Numbered from the stretch's first letter, positions 33,411 to 45,942 are shown. The stretch: DNA of 64,000 bases from Pomphorhynchus laevis (GCA_012934845.2 WNNJ02003550.1:1-64000), one strand, 5' to 3'. The notes: generated by a model from the sequence alone, not told the origin. A program made the numbers and translations.

Positions 33411-36400
33411 ATCAAATGTTGGTAGCAGCAAGCCAGTGAAAAAGTGATGACGGATGGATCAAAGGTTTTCAGTAAAACTATTTTTCCAGCCAATGCAGAA
33501 AAGAAGGTATGTTTTTTAACTTCTGAATTCATTCATGAGGGGGAACTACCTGCGTTACCAAAATTAGCTACCTTAGTGGTTATTAATCTACTAGATCCTC
33601 TGGAAAGGCGGAGCCTTTTTAATACCTTTCTAAGAGAATTTACCGATATTTTCAAAAAGAGAATTTTTTTCAACCGTATTAAATATTTTGAGACAGAAAT
33701 TAAAATATATTTCGCCACACCGGATTTGGCGAAGGAGTATATCAAATATTTCAATGACACACATTTGAAAATTGATACTATTACGTCTAACCGATCATTG
33801 CTACGTTAAAAATTAATAACACGCCAGCCTTCCTCTCAGACGAAGATGTATCGATGATAGAAAGAGCGTACAATATCTCCATAGTTTGTTCCATAATCGG
33901 TAAAAAAGAATTCCTCATCCCGGCGGCGTTCTGCAATGCCCCGGTTGATGTAGCACAGAACCTGTCGATCTCATCTTCCAACCCCTTTATCGGGTTGTTG
34001 CCTACTCCAGAAGTGTGGGGTGTGTGGGACTTCTACTAATCACACAGGAAAATGTGTGGATAATCCACACTGCTCCAACTGCGGGGGTGAGCACTACACA
34101 TGGTCTAAAAAATGTTAAGTTTGTACAGCCTATTAGAAAATACACCGGTGCGTGAAACCTAAACCGACGACTTATGTGGATTATGTCTCGTTTGTCAAAG
34201 AAGAAGGGCTGTCTGATTCAGAAATCCTCAAACACATAGACGGGAAACATCATGCCTCAATGGTACACCTTGAGAACTTGATTAAGAATTTGATGAGTCA
34301 ACTGTCAGAGCCTTCATCTCACCTCCAGCATGGAAGGTCAACAATTGAAGGAAGTCTCCCAAATCAAAAAACGGACAGATCCTTCGCAGAATATACCCCA
34401 ATGCAGTTAATATGCAAGAACTTAATATGGGCTGTAGTCAGTATCGAGGGAAATGAAGATAACGTCCGTGGAAAATGTCTTCACCTGTAGAAACAGGAGG
34501 TGGAATGGGGGCCCTTTCCGCCTCTGGTTCCGATCAGACGGGAGGCGACCCACTCCTGTTACATTAACACAATAGGAAATACTCAAGAGGCCTTTTCACT
34601 GAATGTCCTTCAGTGGAATTCGGGAGGTGCTTCCGCATTTATCTTTCTATCTCGTAGAGATGCAGATATTATAGCCCTTCAGGAGACGCGGTCTATCCGT
34701 CTACCCCAGGACATTACTCGATTTATCCCAACACATATCTACACACACTTCACTCCGTATATAACCCCTTATCACTTATCTTTGTCTCAAAGTATTTTAA
34801 CCCTAGTTAAATGATCCTTAAGGACTTCCGTCTTATTGAATTTCTCGTGTCCAGCCATGTCTTGTTTAGTTATAGCACTTGTTAAGAACGGTAAACGCAT
34901 CAGCCTAGCCAATATCTACATCGGCCGATGAAAATTCACAAGAACCGTAACCTCCTGTACGTTTTTTTAGGTAGTGGCTACGACATGTTACTCGGTGACT
35001 TCAACGACAGAACTGGTCGTTGGATTAATGCAGCACTCCGCAGAGCCAGGAACGATTATTTTATTCACAAACCACGGACCCCGACCTTTCATTGCTCAAC
35101 AACAAACTCACTACTCGACATTTTACTGCTACATAGTACGTGGTTGTTATAACCAATCTGACTGAACAGTCGAACCAACACTGACCACCTCTCATGACTT
35201 AATACGCTGGCAGTTAGAGGAATATACGTTGCTTAGAAGTAGGTTTCACTTTGATCCTATTTGAATGGCCTTCTTTCAGACAGCTATCCAACTCTCCCCC
35301 AGGATAGGAAATGAGAGTTTGACCGAATTTAATTCCTACCTCTCTTGGCAAACTACCGGAATCCTTTCGACCACCTACAAAGGTCGCATTTACAGTCATA
35401 CTCCGACAAAACTCAAGGCCCTATCTAAAATGCTACACCTTCCCAATCTATCTGCTTTCTTCAGGCAGGTTCTCTCGAATGTATACTGGAGTTATATATA
35501 GCCTCCAGCTGAGTAGAAACAGGACGAGTATTGCTTGCCTTAGTCCTTCTCAGGCTTCCTCCTGGAAGATATTCAAGAATGAGAAATTTGTCTCCTGGCA
35601 AGAGAGGGCATCGGTGTAGATTAGTAGCGTAGGGCTTGATAAAGTTTTGGAGGAGTCACTAGCCCTGCATAACTATGGAGCCCACTTTCTCCCCCAACAA
35701 TTCCCGCCTTTAAGTGACTTCAGGAGCTGGGATTTATCTGTTACGGATATCCTTAACTCCTAGGGCCCACTTCCGGGCATCTCCAAAACAGTCGCTCCAG
35801 TCTCTTCTCGGATTTGTCAGCGTTTGACAGCCGATCAAAGAAATGAAGTGGCTGTCACAATGCTGTTAGCATCACCATATGATGTAGCCGACATCAAAAT
35901 TAGCTGAAGTATAGTTTTACTTAAGCAAAATCCGGTTTCTTGTCCTAAAGACCTGCGGTCCATTTCGATTTAAAATTCCCTAGTCTCCATCTACAAAAAA
36001 GTACATGCGCGTAGAATCCGCAATCATTAAAGTAGGCGTAATTTGATCCCACCGAGTTTCCATGGGTTTGTCAAAGGTCGCTCCATCCATTCAGCAATTT
36101 ATGAAGTGCACCAGTTTTGTCAAGATAGCGGTCATCAGCTTGCTGTGGTTGTTTTTCTTGAATTTTCTGCTGCATTTGACCGCATCTCTATACCCTCCAT
36201 TATCTCCTCTCTCAGGACCCTCGGGTTGCCTGCGAGAATTGTTAACAGAATGGAGATACCGATGTACACCAAGCGGTTCTATTATAAAGACAACCCTAAT
36301 ATATGTAAGTTCGTCGACTTGACTGTTAGGATGTTAGAGACCCCGAATGGTTCAGTCAGAAAGCGGCGCGCTGGTGCTGCCGGGGACTCTAACTCTCTGA

Positions 36401-36545
36401 ACCTGAGAGCGTTAGGGTTGTAGAGGATGATATAAAAGTCGTCGGCTATGAATAGAGAAGTGCGTACTACTTGGACGCTGCTTTGTATTGCTGTTTGTTA
36501 CTTTCTTATCAGTTGTATTGTTTATAAAACCTTTTTTTATTTATT
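33411..36545 (+). mobile_element. Jockey-type LINE J6, internally deleted
   Basis: This is the third unit of the array. ORF1 remains lie in 33444-34490 (PKLATLVVINLLDP, YFETEIKIYFATPDLAKEYI). ORF2 remains lie in 34573-36423 (LNVLQWNSGGASAF, GDFNDRTGRWIN, and GFVKGRSIHSAI in RT). Near 36300 the RT jumps from the YYKDNPN segment to the C-terminal KRRAG segment, so roughly 850 bp including the YADD motif are missing relative to J5. The 3' end near 36545 is followed by AAATGTTGATAGC, similar to the bases that follow J4 and J5. Confidence 0.8.
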
Positions 36546-37519
36546 TTTTTAAATGTTGATAGCATGTTTTCAAATATCAGCTGAGTGTAGGTCTTCAGTA
36601 TCAAGTGTAAATTTATTTAGCTGCAAATATTTTTCATAATCAACGTTTGCCCATTCGTTTTCAACTGACTACATCTTCACAGCTTGCACAACTGTTTTTA
36701 ATAAATTGTCGAATACCAATCCTTCGATACGCTATTGCTTGTATTTTTGAGTCCAGGCTTTGTTAATAATAATTATATTATTATTTCCACGATACGTTTC
36801 CTTTGTCTTGGAAGCAATCCATCATCAAGCTAATTTATAATACGTAGGTGATTTTTCCGATCCAAGCACAAGTGCGGTATCGCCATTCTCAATTTTTATT
36901 AATTATTCACAACAATTTTTTTATTTATTCAATATAAATTATTTGCATCCTTGATAGCAGGTCTTCTTTACTAATAAAGTGTATCCCCACGTGTTCGGTT
37001 AATTAACAATGTTTTCTATCTATATTTAATTTATTTCGAAGCTTTAACAAATTGTGATCAACACGGACGATAATTATCTTGTTGAAATATTCTTTCTAGA
37101 TGAATATATGTAAATTTTTCAGTTTCAGGAGTAAATTTAAATCATCGAATTTTGTAAGTCATTTATTTTATTCTTTGAAATCGAATCTATAGTAAATTTG
37201 GCAATCTGCTAATACAGATTTGATGATCAGCTTCCATTAATTCCGATATTTTGCTAATTTTTTTAGTAATTTTTTATAATTAATTTGATCGCAACTAGTG
37301 TTCAAAACTGATAACTATGATTTTTTATTGCAATTTAAATCGTATCTTGAAATACTGTTGTTGTGCAACCTAATTTATTTTTTACTTTATATATTTTAAC
37401 TTGCGATTTTAATTAATATTTATTAATTAAATCGTATTTTGTTTGATGGCACGTGGACTGTTTATCTTTTTAAGAACGCAGATTAAGAAACTGAGTTCGT
37501 AATAGTAAATATTTTTAAA
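36546..37519. other. AT-rich DNA, nothing recognised
   Basis: No coding or structural feature is supported. It starts with AAATGTTGATAGC, the same type of sequence found just after the 3' ends of J4 and J5, so a 5'-most scrap of another Jockey-type unit or a preferred target may lie here. Confidence 0.35.
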
Positions 37520-37566
37520 AATAAGTTTAAACTCTTAAGTGGTAAATTTTATGGATGAATACACTA
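37520..37566 (+). mobile_element. Penelope-like element scrap
   Basis: AAACTCTTAAGTGGTAAATT followed by TTATGGATGAAT matches the end of the PLE ORF at 53355-53400 (LLSGKFLWMD). About 45 bp remain. Confidence 0.5.
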
Positions 37567-37624
37567 GTCGGAAACATGATCCTTATTTAACTATCCAAAG
37601 CATGCGTCATAGTTTTATTATCAG

Positions 37625-37702
37625 TTTTATTATATTTATAATAAAACTATGCCGCTCTCGTGTATCATTTTCTCCGCCGCTCTCGTGTATCATTTTCTGA
37701 TG
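37625..37702. repeat. Hairpin and 25-bp tandem duplication
   Basis: TAGTTTTATTAT and ATAATAAAACTA form an inverted repeat. It is followed by two copies of GCCGCTCTCGTGTATCATTT in tandem (about 37650-37700). The family is unknown. Confidence 0.6.
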
Positions 37703-40344
37703 TAATCTTGTGAATAACTTGGGCATTGGAGTGGTCATCATCTGCTACTATAGTCTGTCTATCCTTGTCAGTTGGGCGTAATCTATTCGTTTGGCGTTCT
37801 TTGTCATGAACGTTTCTTGTCATTTGCCATTTCAGTGTCGCTAGACTTCCATCTGTTGATAGTCAGCTATGTTTTGATCTTGTCATTCAATGTATTCGTT
37901 CGACAAGTTGTTCCTGCTATCTTAATCCTCTAAAGACCTAATTAATGGCTAAGTTTTCCCGCTTGAAATGTCGTAGAGCTCATTGCACTTTTGCGAATCT
38001 CCTATTTCATTATTGTCAGTCAATGTATTTTCGTTGAAGTTTTCAGTGACGATATGGTCTCTGATTATATAATTGCTGAGTTTTGGATGATGCATTAAAC
38101 GTTTTTATTAAACAATACGTCTTTTTCTATCGGCGTGCTCTATTTGAGTTGTTTTTACGTTACTATCAAGTAGCTGTACTATCTCTGTGCCTTGGTCAAA
38201 CTTGCTAGTCAGTCAATGTTTTTAAAAGCACCAATTCTGGTTCCATTAATCACGAATGAATGCGAACATTTGAACCGAACCGTTCGTTTAAATTTAAAAA
38301 AGCGTTCGTGAAGAGTGCAATTTGTCGACACAAAGAAGTGAACATATTGAGTGCAGTGCTATCAAAATGTATTTTTGCCAGTGTGATCGGTAACTTTCTA
38401 TATACGAGGGCCAACTCGATGCCTCGCCAGATCGTTCCGTTTTGAAGCTCGATTTGCGAATTTTATGTAAGATTGTATGAGCTGGAATGGCTTACAGATA
38501 TGTCATGAATACGCAAATAATTTATCAATTCATTCGCTATGAAACAAATACCTCAATCGTAGTGAATACATTCAGAAGTGCCGAAAAGAAAAAATAAATT
38601 TTCTGTATATTGTATAACCGCCGATGTAAACATGTCAGAACAAGCAAATACGAACGGAAAGCGAGAGAAATCGTCAATTATGCTAAGGATATATTGGTTT
38701 TTGTTTTCACTTGGAAGTTTCCCCTTGGAATCCATGGATATTCTTTCGAATGATCTTCGATTCAAAATCGCACATATTCGACAATTATCCATTTCCGTCC
38801 TGACATCGTCAAGTGAATACGGTAAATTTTGGACTTTGACATAATTGTTCAATCTTGTAATTCCATGGTGACAGAATGCTTGGTGTATGTCATTCAGTCT
38901 CGCTAAATCGCCAGAAGTGCATGAGGAGCATGTTATTCAAGAGAAGAACAAATTAGCCGTGTGATTTTCGGATCCGAAATGTAGCAAAGTTCATACATAA
39001 AAGGAGCTAGCTCCATTCGCCACCTCACCAACTTTTCATTTTTAATTTTACTGCAATGTGTTTTGTTGAAAATAAATATCGCATTGCTTTGATCAGTCAC
39101 CAAACGAAAACATCTGCCCAGGAGATTATGCAACCAGCTTTTCAGAGCCTCCACTACCGCTAGTGTCTCTTTCTCTATTGACTAATAATTTTGAGCGAAC
39201 GGCTATAGGGTTTTCGAAAAAATGTTACCTGCCGACCTTGATAAAGAACTGCACTAATTGCATAGTCTGGAGCGTATGTATCCACCGTTAACATTTTCAA
39301 AGAATTCACAGTTGGAAGTACCCCACCAATCACATCTTCACGCATTGAGTAAACACCTTCTTGGCTTCAGCACTTAATGTAAATTCTTCACATTAAATTA
39401 AGGGCCGTAAACATTTTGACTAATTTGGTATCCAACAAGCAAGAATAATGAACAAGCATGTCCTTTAATTTTCGTAATTCGTGCTAAGATTTTGGTTATG
39501 GCAACTCCTTTAGTGATTTTATTCGTTCAGGGTCTGGCAACAGTCTATTCCTTTCAATCACGCATCCTAGCATTTTAATCCGATTTGAGAGTTAGGACTT
39601 ATCTGAATTTAAGACTATATTGTATTTGATAATTGATTCATAAAGCTTATTCAAATTTTGATGGTTTTCGCCAACGTCACTTCCACATACAACAAGATCA
39701 CCTAGGTAGAGGCGAATGCCAAATTGAGTTTTTTAAATTGAGTTTTTCTAGCAACAGATAGGTATCGAGCATGGTGAATTGATTGATTGTTGCTGCGTAA
39801 CCAATTACAAGTCGACACTTATCATTATTATTTGTAACTACCACCACTTGAGTTATCCAGAGTGATTGAGATGTTTTAATAATTCCGGCTTCGTGTATCC
39901 TTGCAATTTAAGATTTGATGTAGTTGATATGGCGAGGACCGAATTTGCGAGATTTTACAGCAATCCGACGGCAATATTCCGTGAGAGATGAGAAGAGTGA
40001 AGGGGTGTCGATTTTCATTATGTTAATAGTGCTGATATGTAATAAAGGACGTTCTCCGTTAAGATGCATTGTGAAGCCTTGTGACGAGACAAAATCGGAT
40101 GACCTAGGATTATGTCATTGCACTAGTTTTTGAGGCAGAGTAATCGTTCGTGGTTATATTCCAACCCTTGTATAACCATATCGACGATGAAACACGAACG
40201 AATCGAGCATTCGTGAATTATTGATATCATACTTATGTGTCGTCTATAAAGCTGAGTTCGAAGGAGCAAATACTAAGCTACTGCTTCGTTGATAAAATGT
40301 TATGCACTTCATATGTCCAACAATGCAGAGATAGTGAGTTGTTT

Positions 40345-40637
40345 TGAATTATCACTCTTATATAAGTTTATTAGTCATTTTTATTTATTATGACTAATAA
40401 ATAAATATTACATTTTTATTTATTTATTATATTACTTTATTTATTAGTCATTTCATAAAAAATGACTTTTATTTTAAATTTCAATTTTTTTTATTTTAAC
40501 TTATTATAGAAAATCTTATAACAATAATTTATTTTATTATTTAATTATTAAATTTTGATTAAGCATTATTATTATGTTTTGTTTATTTTATAATTATATT
40601 AAATACGTAGACTCAGTTTACTGATTTGATTTGTACG
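40345..40637 (+). mobile_element. Penelope-like 3' tail inserted in G2
   Basis: This non-coding PLE tail (TTATTAGTCATT, a long A/T-rich stretch, TGTTTTGTTTATTTTATAAT) ends in the family terminus ATACGTAGACTCAGTTTACTG. It matches the tails at 2405 (reversed) and 55798-55990. No ORF part remains. Confidence 0.7.
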
Positions 40638-41949
40638 TATCGTGGCTTTCGTCTGTTGTAGTCAGTATAGCTGCTAATGATGGGAATGTGTTGCTCGATG
40701 CCCTAGTTGACGAAACCGATTCTGTCTTGTGCACAGACTTTGATTGACACACAACATTAAAATGTCAAACCTTTTTGCACCGTCTGCATCTAACAAGTCG
40801 TGCAGGACACTTGCTTCATGGGTGTCATTGGCGTCCACAGAATAAACATGTCTTTAATGATGTTAACATTGCCGTTTTCAACGCCTTCACTCGTATCTTG
40901 TTCGTTGGAAATCTTTTCCTCATCTGGTACGGCATTAACATGAATTTCTGATATTCTATACGCAACGGCAAAGCGTTGTGGTGATTCTATCGTTCGAGCT
41001 TTCTCTATAGGTTCAGTAAACGTGAGTTTTGATGTTTCCAATAGTCATTGCTTTATAATTCCCAATTTTATACACTATATCAAAGCATACCTCACTCAGA
41101 GACTTTAGTGTTCATCAGATTTGACATTTGCGAATTCACAATATGTATTCAACTTGTATAGTGTCTGCACGAACTCGTCAATTGGTTGATCGTGAAATTA
41201 CTTATACTTGCTTAGCAGATGGCAAGCTAAGACATCGTTTATAGGTTTGAGGTATATCCCATATAAATGTGTCATCACCACTTTAAAATCGTCTGAGTCG
41301 GATACATATCAACACACTTCCGGAATATGTGTTTGATGAGAATATCAATTTTATCCATGTTCTCCAAACCGTCGATTTTATCCATAAGAAACAATAGTCA
41401 AATAAATTGTGCTGTGTAAGTAAATATCGACTGTAAACAGGAGCTTAATTTAACTATCTAAAACATGTGTCGGAGTATTATAATTGTAATATCTGACATG
41501 CTTTAGATATTATTTATATAATATTCTGCCAATTTATATAATATTCTGCCACTTTTTATATGTCACTGTTTGTATTGATTATAATCAATATAAATAGTAA
41601 CATATAATATACAATCATAGAAAAGTAAAAATACGTTTAACTAAATTTACGACAATTTTCCATCAAAATAAAAATCTTCCAAGTACTTGGGCGCTCTGTT
41701 GTCTCGAAGAATATCTAGTCCCTAAGGACCTGTCATCTTTCGAAATTTGCTTATGGGAATCAGGATCCAGTATTGATTCGTTAAGTTCATTACATGAATA
41801 TTATTACAAATCAAGGCTTTAGCCTGAAGTGCTGTTTTGCCTGCTCATCAATAAGTGAATGACAGTAAAATGTACATGACAAAAAAAGTTAAAAATTAAA
41901 AATTACACGTTCATTAGGGAATCCGTCATAACACTTTACAATCTTAAAC

Positions 41950-43080
41950 AACCCAATCAAGTCCAGATATGGTAGGCGAGGTCAGGTAGAGCATATTCCT
42001 AACTTTACGAGACGCTCTGGACACGACATGCGAGCTAATGGGGTACATAACTTAGATCTACGTATAAGGATGTTATCGAGATACTCCTTTTCTTTCAAAT
42101 ACACGGAAAAGCGGCTTAAATGCCATATTTTGAATGAGGCCTTATTAAAGCATTGAAAAACGTTTTGAAACACTTAACATTCAACAAACAAAACGATTTT
42201 TTCAGTATATACGGAAGACGTCTGCTTTTAGCTCATGTACTATAAGTGTTCATGTGTGTCTTCAATGATTGAAAAACGATACCTAGATCACATGTGAAAG
42301 ATACTGAGTTAACCGAACAAGATCCTAACATATAACTAGAGTTCGCTATACCCTTGCCAAACCGTAAGTGAACACACTTATCAAGATTTAAACAAATACC
42401 AGTGAGACAACTCTATTCGTGAATCACATTTAAGTATAACTGCAATGTATATACGTTTAATTATGATTCAACTTTTGTCCAAACCTTAAGATCATCAGCA
42501 AAAGTTTGATGCCTACAGTGCAGTTTGGCTAGTAATATGCTTATATAAATATTGAACAGAAGAGGACCAAGAACAAAACCTTGAAGCACACCAGATTTGA
42601 CGTTACGATATGAAGACAATCTCGATCCCCTGCGGACACAATATGATCGATAAGACAAAATCTCGAATCATATTTACTACAATTGGATTGATGCCATAAT
42701 TTTTGAGCACTTCTAAAAGATGACAATGATATATACGATTAATATAGCTTATGAATATACTTTATTAGGTATGGATTCACGTTTTGTTGAACGATATATA
42801 TACTCGATTTTACTAACATAGTGTTGATGATTCTTTGGAACGCAGCCACCCTGTTAATAAGTCCGTAAAGCATACATTTGTAATGGTAAGGCCAACCAGC
42901 AGCTTCAAACGCGGTTTATTTCATTTCCATTTTGAATAGAGCTATCTGATTGAAGGCAGATACAACTTCAAAAGTCCTAAAAATTCAATACCTTTAAAAT
43001 TCTTTCGACCAAATCATCAGCTCTCGGTAGAAGATATCCATCCAGTAAAGTGTATTAATTAATTGTGTGTGAATAGTCTA
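41950..43080 (-). mobile_element. CR1-like LINE reverse transcriptase remnant
   Basis: On the minus strand, 42658-42461 encodes VKSGVLQGFVLGPLLFNIYI and FADDLKVW, the RT motif B region and the FADD catalytic motif of CR1/L2-like LINEs. Further on, 42173-41982 gives MSCPERLVKLGICS and a following LRGDLIET-like segment, the usual C-terminal region. It is broken by several stops and no ORF1 is seen. Confidence 0.65.
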
Positions 43081-43099
43081 CGACTAGACGCTCCCCACA

Positions 43100-44340
43100 A
43101 TTTTTGTTAATTACAATTAATACTTGGGATAAGAAGAATATTAAGACAATTAATACTTGGGATCACCATGGTGAGCAGTTAGGTTCGACAGAATTATCCA
43201 AGGATTTGTCTCCTGGACTTAGTTTGTACATGATTACAATCAGGAGATAAGTTGGGTTCGTATGACCCTCCGAAGTCAACGTTGAGCGCCGGGGAAATGT
43301 TCTTGAAAGAATGGCCCGAATTACATCGGTGCAAAGGTTATCTATGACAAATATTTGTACGCTTTGTATAATTTTGTCCCTGAACATCATATTCACAGTA
43401 CATATGTGTTTCAAGTCACTTGAATGTGTTTCAGAAGCCATATAAACAGTTCCTCCGTAGGGAATCATCTTTAAAACATATTCGTTGATCGCTCGTCGTT
43501 AAACAAAATTCCTAGCACTTCCGTATCGATCAACGCATGAAGCTTAACATTGTTGATACTGATTTGAATCATAGTTTTCTGTATAGGACGGGCCAAGGAT
43601 TGACACGAAATTGAAGATACGTCAATTCGGTTAACATTTTCGTAATATAACGTTTACCGGATTGACAAGCCTTAGCGGAATGTCATTGTTTATCGCAGTT
43701 CTAACAGTTTAGCATACATACCGGACAGATGGAACGAGTATTTCGATGTCCACCGCAAAATAAGCATTTGGATTTCATAGCTCCGATTATAAAATCCTGA
43801 TCATTCTCAGTCTTTTCACCTTTGTTGGTTGTGCATGCCTATACGGTCAAGTAAGAATAAGTTATCTCAAACCGGAGTAGCATTCCGCGTGTACTTAGTT
43901 TGTTCAAATGTTCTATCGATATCAAAACCCTTCAATGTTAAATTCTCGTTGTCCGACAGCCGCTGCCTTATAGTCTGTGAACGTAATTTACGAATAAAGG
44001 AGTTGCGAATATATTCACTGAAATGTTCTTTGGATGTTACAGGTGTGAAATTACATTATTTTCCCAATTTGAGCAAAGTTAGGAAGAACTGGTCAATACT
44101 TTAATCCATCATTTGTTTATGAGTTGATAACATATGTCTGTTGTAGATAATGTTGAATGATTTGATAAAAACATTCTTCAACTTTTCGATAGCCTTATTA
44201 AAATTTTTACAGTCATCGATTAGAGTGTACAAAGAGTCGTTGATCAAGTTTATCAGAATAGATAATTTATGTATTTCTTGAATGCCCGTGGTGAGTGACA
44301 TGAGCTAAAGCAAACGCTGTTTCCAATGTTTCCAATATAT
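43100..44340 (-). mobile_element. Ty3/gypsy gag-protease remnant G4
   Basis: On the minus strand, a gag segment (44301-44101) is followed by a nucleocapsid-like and protease-like region (about 43790-43163) similar in layout to G1. No RT or LTR was recognised. It is a broken fossil with many interruptions. Confidence 0.5.
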
Positions 44341-44649
44341 GACAGCATTAGGCTGGTCAGGATTTAAAGTCAATATTTCCGAGTAGGGTAGCTTGCCCAT
44401 TTCTTCTAAGTTGGACAATTGCGTAATAAATTGTTGTGTGGTAAACTAAGAGATATTCCGAGAGGCTTTATTAGACAATCTACAAAATAGCAATAGTAAA
44501 GTAAAGGCACGTTTAATAAAGTTTATGATAATCAGATTTCATCATAGGAAATACGTCATTAACATGCACTTTACCGCGCTGATATGATGGGTCAAAACAT
44601 TATGATAAATAGAAATAAAATATTTTAAATTGTTGATACTGATTCATTA
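44341..44649. other. AT-rich DNA with a possible gag remnant
   Basis: There is no clear feature. It may continue the decayed gag region of G4. Confidence 0.25.
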
Positions 44650-44842
44650 TTGATAAATAATTATTGGAGCTGTAAATATCGAAAATAAGAAATTATTTTT
44701 GATATTTCGCTAACTTCTGGTAGCATCTTCAGAAAATTATTAGAGATACTAAGTTATTTTCTGAATATGATAACAGAAGTTAGCGAAATATCAAAAATAT
44801 TTTTTTCTTTTCTTTGATCCAGCTCCAATAATTATTTAAAAA
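44650..44842. repeat. Palindrome with hammerhead-like core
   Basis: Two arms of about 80 bp (44650-44732 and 44761-44842) are imperfect inverted copies, bounded by TAATTATTGGAGCT and AGCTCCAATAATTA. Both arms carry AGAAGTTAGCGAAATATC on one strand. The left arm on the minus strand retains a hammerhead-like core. It lies directly against the 3' side of the PLE at 44866-45938. Confidence 0.8.
44674..44732 (-). ncRNA. Hammerhead-like ribozyme remnant
   Basis: On the minus strand: CTGAAGA (core with N7=A), helix II GCTA...TAGC preceded by one extra T, GAAA, and helix III ATATC pairing with GATAT (5 bp) followed by T-T as a possible NUH site. No convincing helix I is found, so it is probably inactive. 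Short hammerheads of this kind are known in Penelope-like elements, which is why I assign it despite the defects. Confidence 0.5.
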
Positions 44843-45015
44843 TAAAATAAAAAAATAATAATAAATAATTATTAATAATTTTATATAATATTTCAAATAA
44901 GTTATATCAAGTTAAAATTAAAAATTGAAAATTAAAATAAAAGGCAATTTTTATGAATTGACTTATAAATAATAAACTATGTATCAGAATACGAATTAGA
45001 AGTCATCAGGAGGAA

Positions 45016-45072
45016 CTGCTATGATATCAGGTTTCGGCCCCTAACTCTTCTACCCAACATAGCAGCGGGGCC
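45016..45072 (-). ncRNA. PLE 3'-UTR predicted pseudoknot (copy B)
   Basis: Minus strand: GGCCCC with GGGGCC (6 bp perfect) and CTGCTATG with CATAGCAG (8 bp perfect), interleaved as an H-type pseudoknot. This is the cleanest copy in the window. Confidence 0.55.
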
Positions 45073-45368
45073 AAATACATGCTAATGATGTGTTTCCTCT
45101 GATAAAACTATCTAGTATCTTATTCTAATACAAAGTATATTATTTATTATCCATCCATAAAAATTTGCCACTTGAGAGTTTAAATTTATTCTTTATATTA
45201 TTGTGTTGATTTATATATTTTACTATTTTCTGCTTGATGTTATTTTTATAGTAACCTAGTTTAAAATATGTATCTATTAAATTATTTAAATGATTTTGAA
45301 GAAAGTCAATATCATTACATATTGTTGCAATTCTTAAAATTTCATTATTTAATGTATTATATTTTATA

Positions 45369-45926
45369 TTATATGGTTATGCATGAATGCTCATGCAAAA
45401 ATATGTTTCTTGTAAATTTAAATATGTCATCTTTACGATATAAATTAATAGTAGTTTTAGTTAATGTTAATTTAATGTTCATATCTAGATATACACCTTC
45501 TTTATCATTAATATTGGTTTTGTTAAGAATAAGGCTTTCTGGATAAATGTGTTCACTAATTGAATAAAAATTATTAGAATTAAATACACATATATCATCA
45601 ATGTATCGAAACATATATTTCATATATTTATATTGTTTAGATTTAGTTTTTACACAGTTATGAACAAATTCATATTCTATAAAGCTTAAAAACAAGTCAG
45701 CTATAATTGGGCTACTATTACCTCCCATTGGAACACCTTTTACTTGTCTAAATATAGATGTCCCTACTTTTAAATAATTTTGATTTATTAAAATATTTAA
45801 GGATTCTATTAATTCAATTTTATCCATATATTTATATTTATTTGATGGTTTAATTTTTGTTAGATAGGTGTTATAGTGATTATAACATATACATGTATAT
45901 CTATTTCTAAATATAAAGTTAATCAA
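45369..45926 (-). CDS. Penelope-like reverse transcriptase fragment
   Basis: This 185-residue open piece of the PLE RT carries QVKGVPMGGNSSPIIADLFL (about residues 64-83, the PLE form of the motif B region), then YMFRYIDDICVFNS with the catalytic YIDD, GVYLDMNIKL, and TINLYRKDDIFKFTRN. It lacks the N-terminal fingers and GIY-YIG part and is cut by G3 at its 5' side. The closest copies in this window are 62564-63430 and 52864-53400. Confidence 0.85.
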   Translation of the reverse strand: MINFIFRNRYTCICYNHYNTYLTKIKPSNKYKYMDKIELIESLNILINQNYLKVGTSIFRQVKGVPMGGNSSPIIADLFLSFIEYEFVHNCVKTKSKQYKYMKYMFRYIDDICVFNSNNFYSISEHIYPESLILNKTNINDKEGVYLDMNIKLTLTKTTINLYRKDDIFKFTRNIFLHEHSCITI

Positions 45927-45942
45927 TTTTTCTTAATATTTG

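Larger units (their letters stand above)
37588..41480 (-). mobile_element. Ty3/gypsy LTR retrotransposon fossil G2
   Basis: This reads on the minus strand and is strongly decayed. Parts recognised in element order are: gag (about 41450-40790), protease and start of pol (about 40340-40000), reverse transcriptase (about 39900-39200), RNase H (39154-38933), and integrase core (38852-38553). Possible LTR ends are hinted at by the similar segments TTTAACTATC near 37588 and 41447, but this is weak. A PLE 3' tail is inserted at 40345-40637. There are many breaks and it looks older than G1. Confidence 0.65.
44866..45938 (-). mobile_element. Penelope-like element copy, RT C-half and 3' tail
   Basis: Read on the minus strand: RT coding 45926-45369, decayed thumb and C-terminus to about 45150, 3' UTR with the predicted pseudoknot (45016-45072), then an A/T-rich tail. 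The 5' side stops at 45938 against the LTR of G3. The usual 3' terminus is missing; the palindrome at 44650-44842 takes its place. Confidence 0.8.

Noticed and set aside
25780-36545. Telomere identity of the LINE array
   Set aside because: No simple telomeric repeat and no chromosome end is visible, and the array lies between ordinary repeats and a host gene.
37588-37660. Firm LTR assignment for G2
   Set aside because: The similarity to 41447-41500 is short and both places also form local hairpins, so it is mentioned only as a hint.
43000-43030. Minus-strand CTGATGATTTGGTCGAAAG
   Set aside because: Only seven bases separate the two core parts, so helix II is impossible. The stretch is LINE coding sequence.
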